Source: Bacteroidota bacterium
GTDB lineage: Bacteria; Bacteroidota; Rhodothermia; Rhodothermales; JAAAOL01
Direction of reading: 5' to 3'
DNA length: 6,019 nucleotides
Assembly (NCBI GenBank): GCA_009908885.1
Contig: JAAAOL010000414.1
Location: 1-6,019, forward strand
Shown here one piece after another: positions 5,788 to 6,019 of the stretch (its first letter is position 1; each line of letters opens with the position of its first letter). The notes below the pieces were generated by a model. That model was given only the letters and a program-made list of their open reading frames with translations, was not told the origin of the DNA and searched no databases. The translations under genes and the position numbers were made by a program.

Positions 5788-6019
5788 GCAGGCACCTCCT
5801 GCCCGAACAGCCGCATCGCCAGGTCGCGCTGCAGGCCGAGGCGGCTCTCGCCGATGCGCAGGATCAGCTTGTCGGCATTCTGCAGGATGGTGCACTGGGC
5901 CCCTTCGCGCAGGCCCATCGCGCCGAGGCGCTCCGCATCGTCCCCGTCCAGGGCCGCAAAGGCCAATCGGACGCAGGCCCCGCGCATGAAGCACGTCAGC
6001 GGCTGACAGTCAGAGCAGG
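5784..6019 (-). CDS. FeoA family protein, first of two (5' end outside the window)
   Basis: This small SH3-like FeoA-domain protein is probably an accessory of FeoB. The readable part ends DGDDAERLGAMGLREG ... ILRIGESRLGLQRDLAMRLF, the variant of FeoA with a GESRL.L...LA C-terminus. An ATG at 5987 would give 67 aa, but no Shine-Dalgarno precedes it. The in-frame sequence upstream (CSDCQPLTCF) supplies the usual FeoA opening 'L.....G', so the domain is more complete if translation begins beyond the right edge. The frame is open to the last base. Four cysteines fall in a C-x2-C-x4-C-x5-C arrangement around this N-terminus. Its TGA overlaps the ATG of the next feoA. FeoA identity is confident; the start is uncertain. 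Confidence 0.85.
   Translation of the reverse strand, partial: CSDCQPLTCFMRGACVRLAFAALDGDDAERLGAMGLREGAQCTILQNADKLILRIGESRLGLQRDLAMRLFGQEVPA
5795..5800 (-). promoter_or_regulatory. Strong Shine-Dalgarno of the second feoA
   Basis: On the minus strand AGGAGG lies 7 nt upstream of the ATG at 5787, inside the last codons of the preceding FeoA-like gene. It fixes the feoA start and allows strong re-initiation after the overlapping stop codon. feoB, by contrast, has no comparable site. Confidence 0.8.

Noticed and set aside
5788..5994. Upstream extension of the second FeoA to a start at 5994
   Set aside because: The extension is the overlapping FeoA-like gene read in the wrong frame. The internal ATG at 5787 has a consensus AGGAGG and gives a standard 73-aa FeoA.

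Overview
The window is GC-rich bacterial DNA that fits a Bacteroidota/Rhodothermota-type organism. This placement is an inference from protein architecture, not from a marker gene. The evidence is an outer-membrane beta-barrel receptor of the Bacteroidota style (signal peptide, carboxypeptidase-regulatory-like domain, plug, barrel) and a FeoB with the long Ala-rich insertion between membrane segments that is common in that group. Short degenerate ~7-bp tandem repeats fill parts of both intergenic regions that lie wholly inside the window.

Layout: (1) Positions 1-103, minus strand: the first ~34 codons of a gene running off the left edge. It encodes a short polar head followed by the start of a membrane segment, possibly a membrane-bound sensor kinase. 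(2) Positions 104-548: a 445-bp divergent intergenic region. Its left half (about 164-270) is built from CGTGGTG-like heptamers, with inverted copies further right. Its right half carries several hairpin-forming dyads that would lie in the leader of the receptor mRNA. (3) Positions 549-3116, plus strand: an 855-aa TonB-dependent-receptor-like outer-membrane protein. A longer open frame begins at 147, but a Shine-Dalgarno and a clean signal peptide place the real start at 549. (4) Positions 3117-3219: a 103-bp convergent spacer occupied almost wholly by an inverted repeat made of ~7-8-bp AGGT(T)-type units. (5) Positions 3220-6019, minus strand: a feo ferrous-iron uptake operon in the order feoA-like (cut by the right edge), feoA, feoB. 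The two FeoA genes overlap by ATGA, and feoB follows after 39 bp.

Together, feoA/feoA/feoB form a GTP-dependent Fe(II) import system of the inner membrane. The convergent outer-membrane receptor could serve metal or other nutrient uptake, but its ligand cannot be read from the sequence and it is not in the feo transcription unit. No clearly new biological system is visible. The most unusual material is the paired heptamer-type intergenic repeats, the structured receptor leader, and the Cys-rich N-terminus of the first FeoA.
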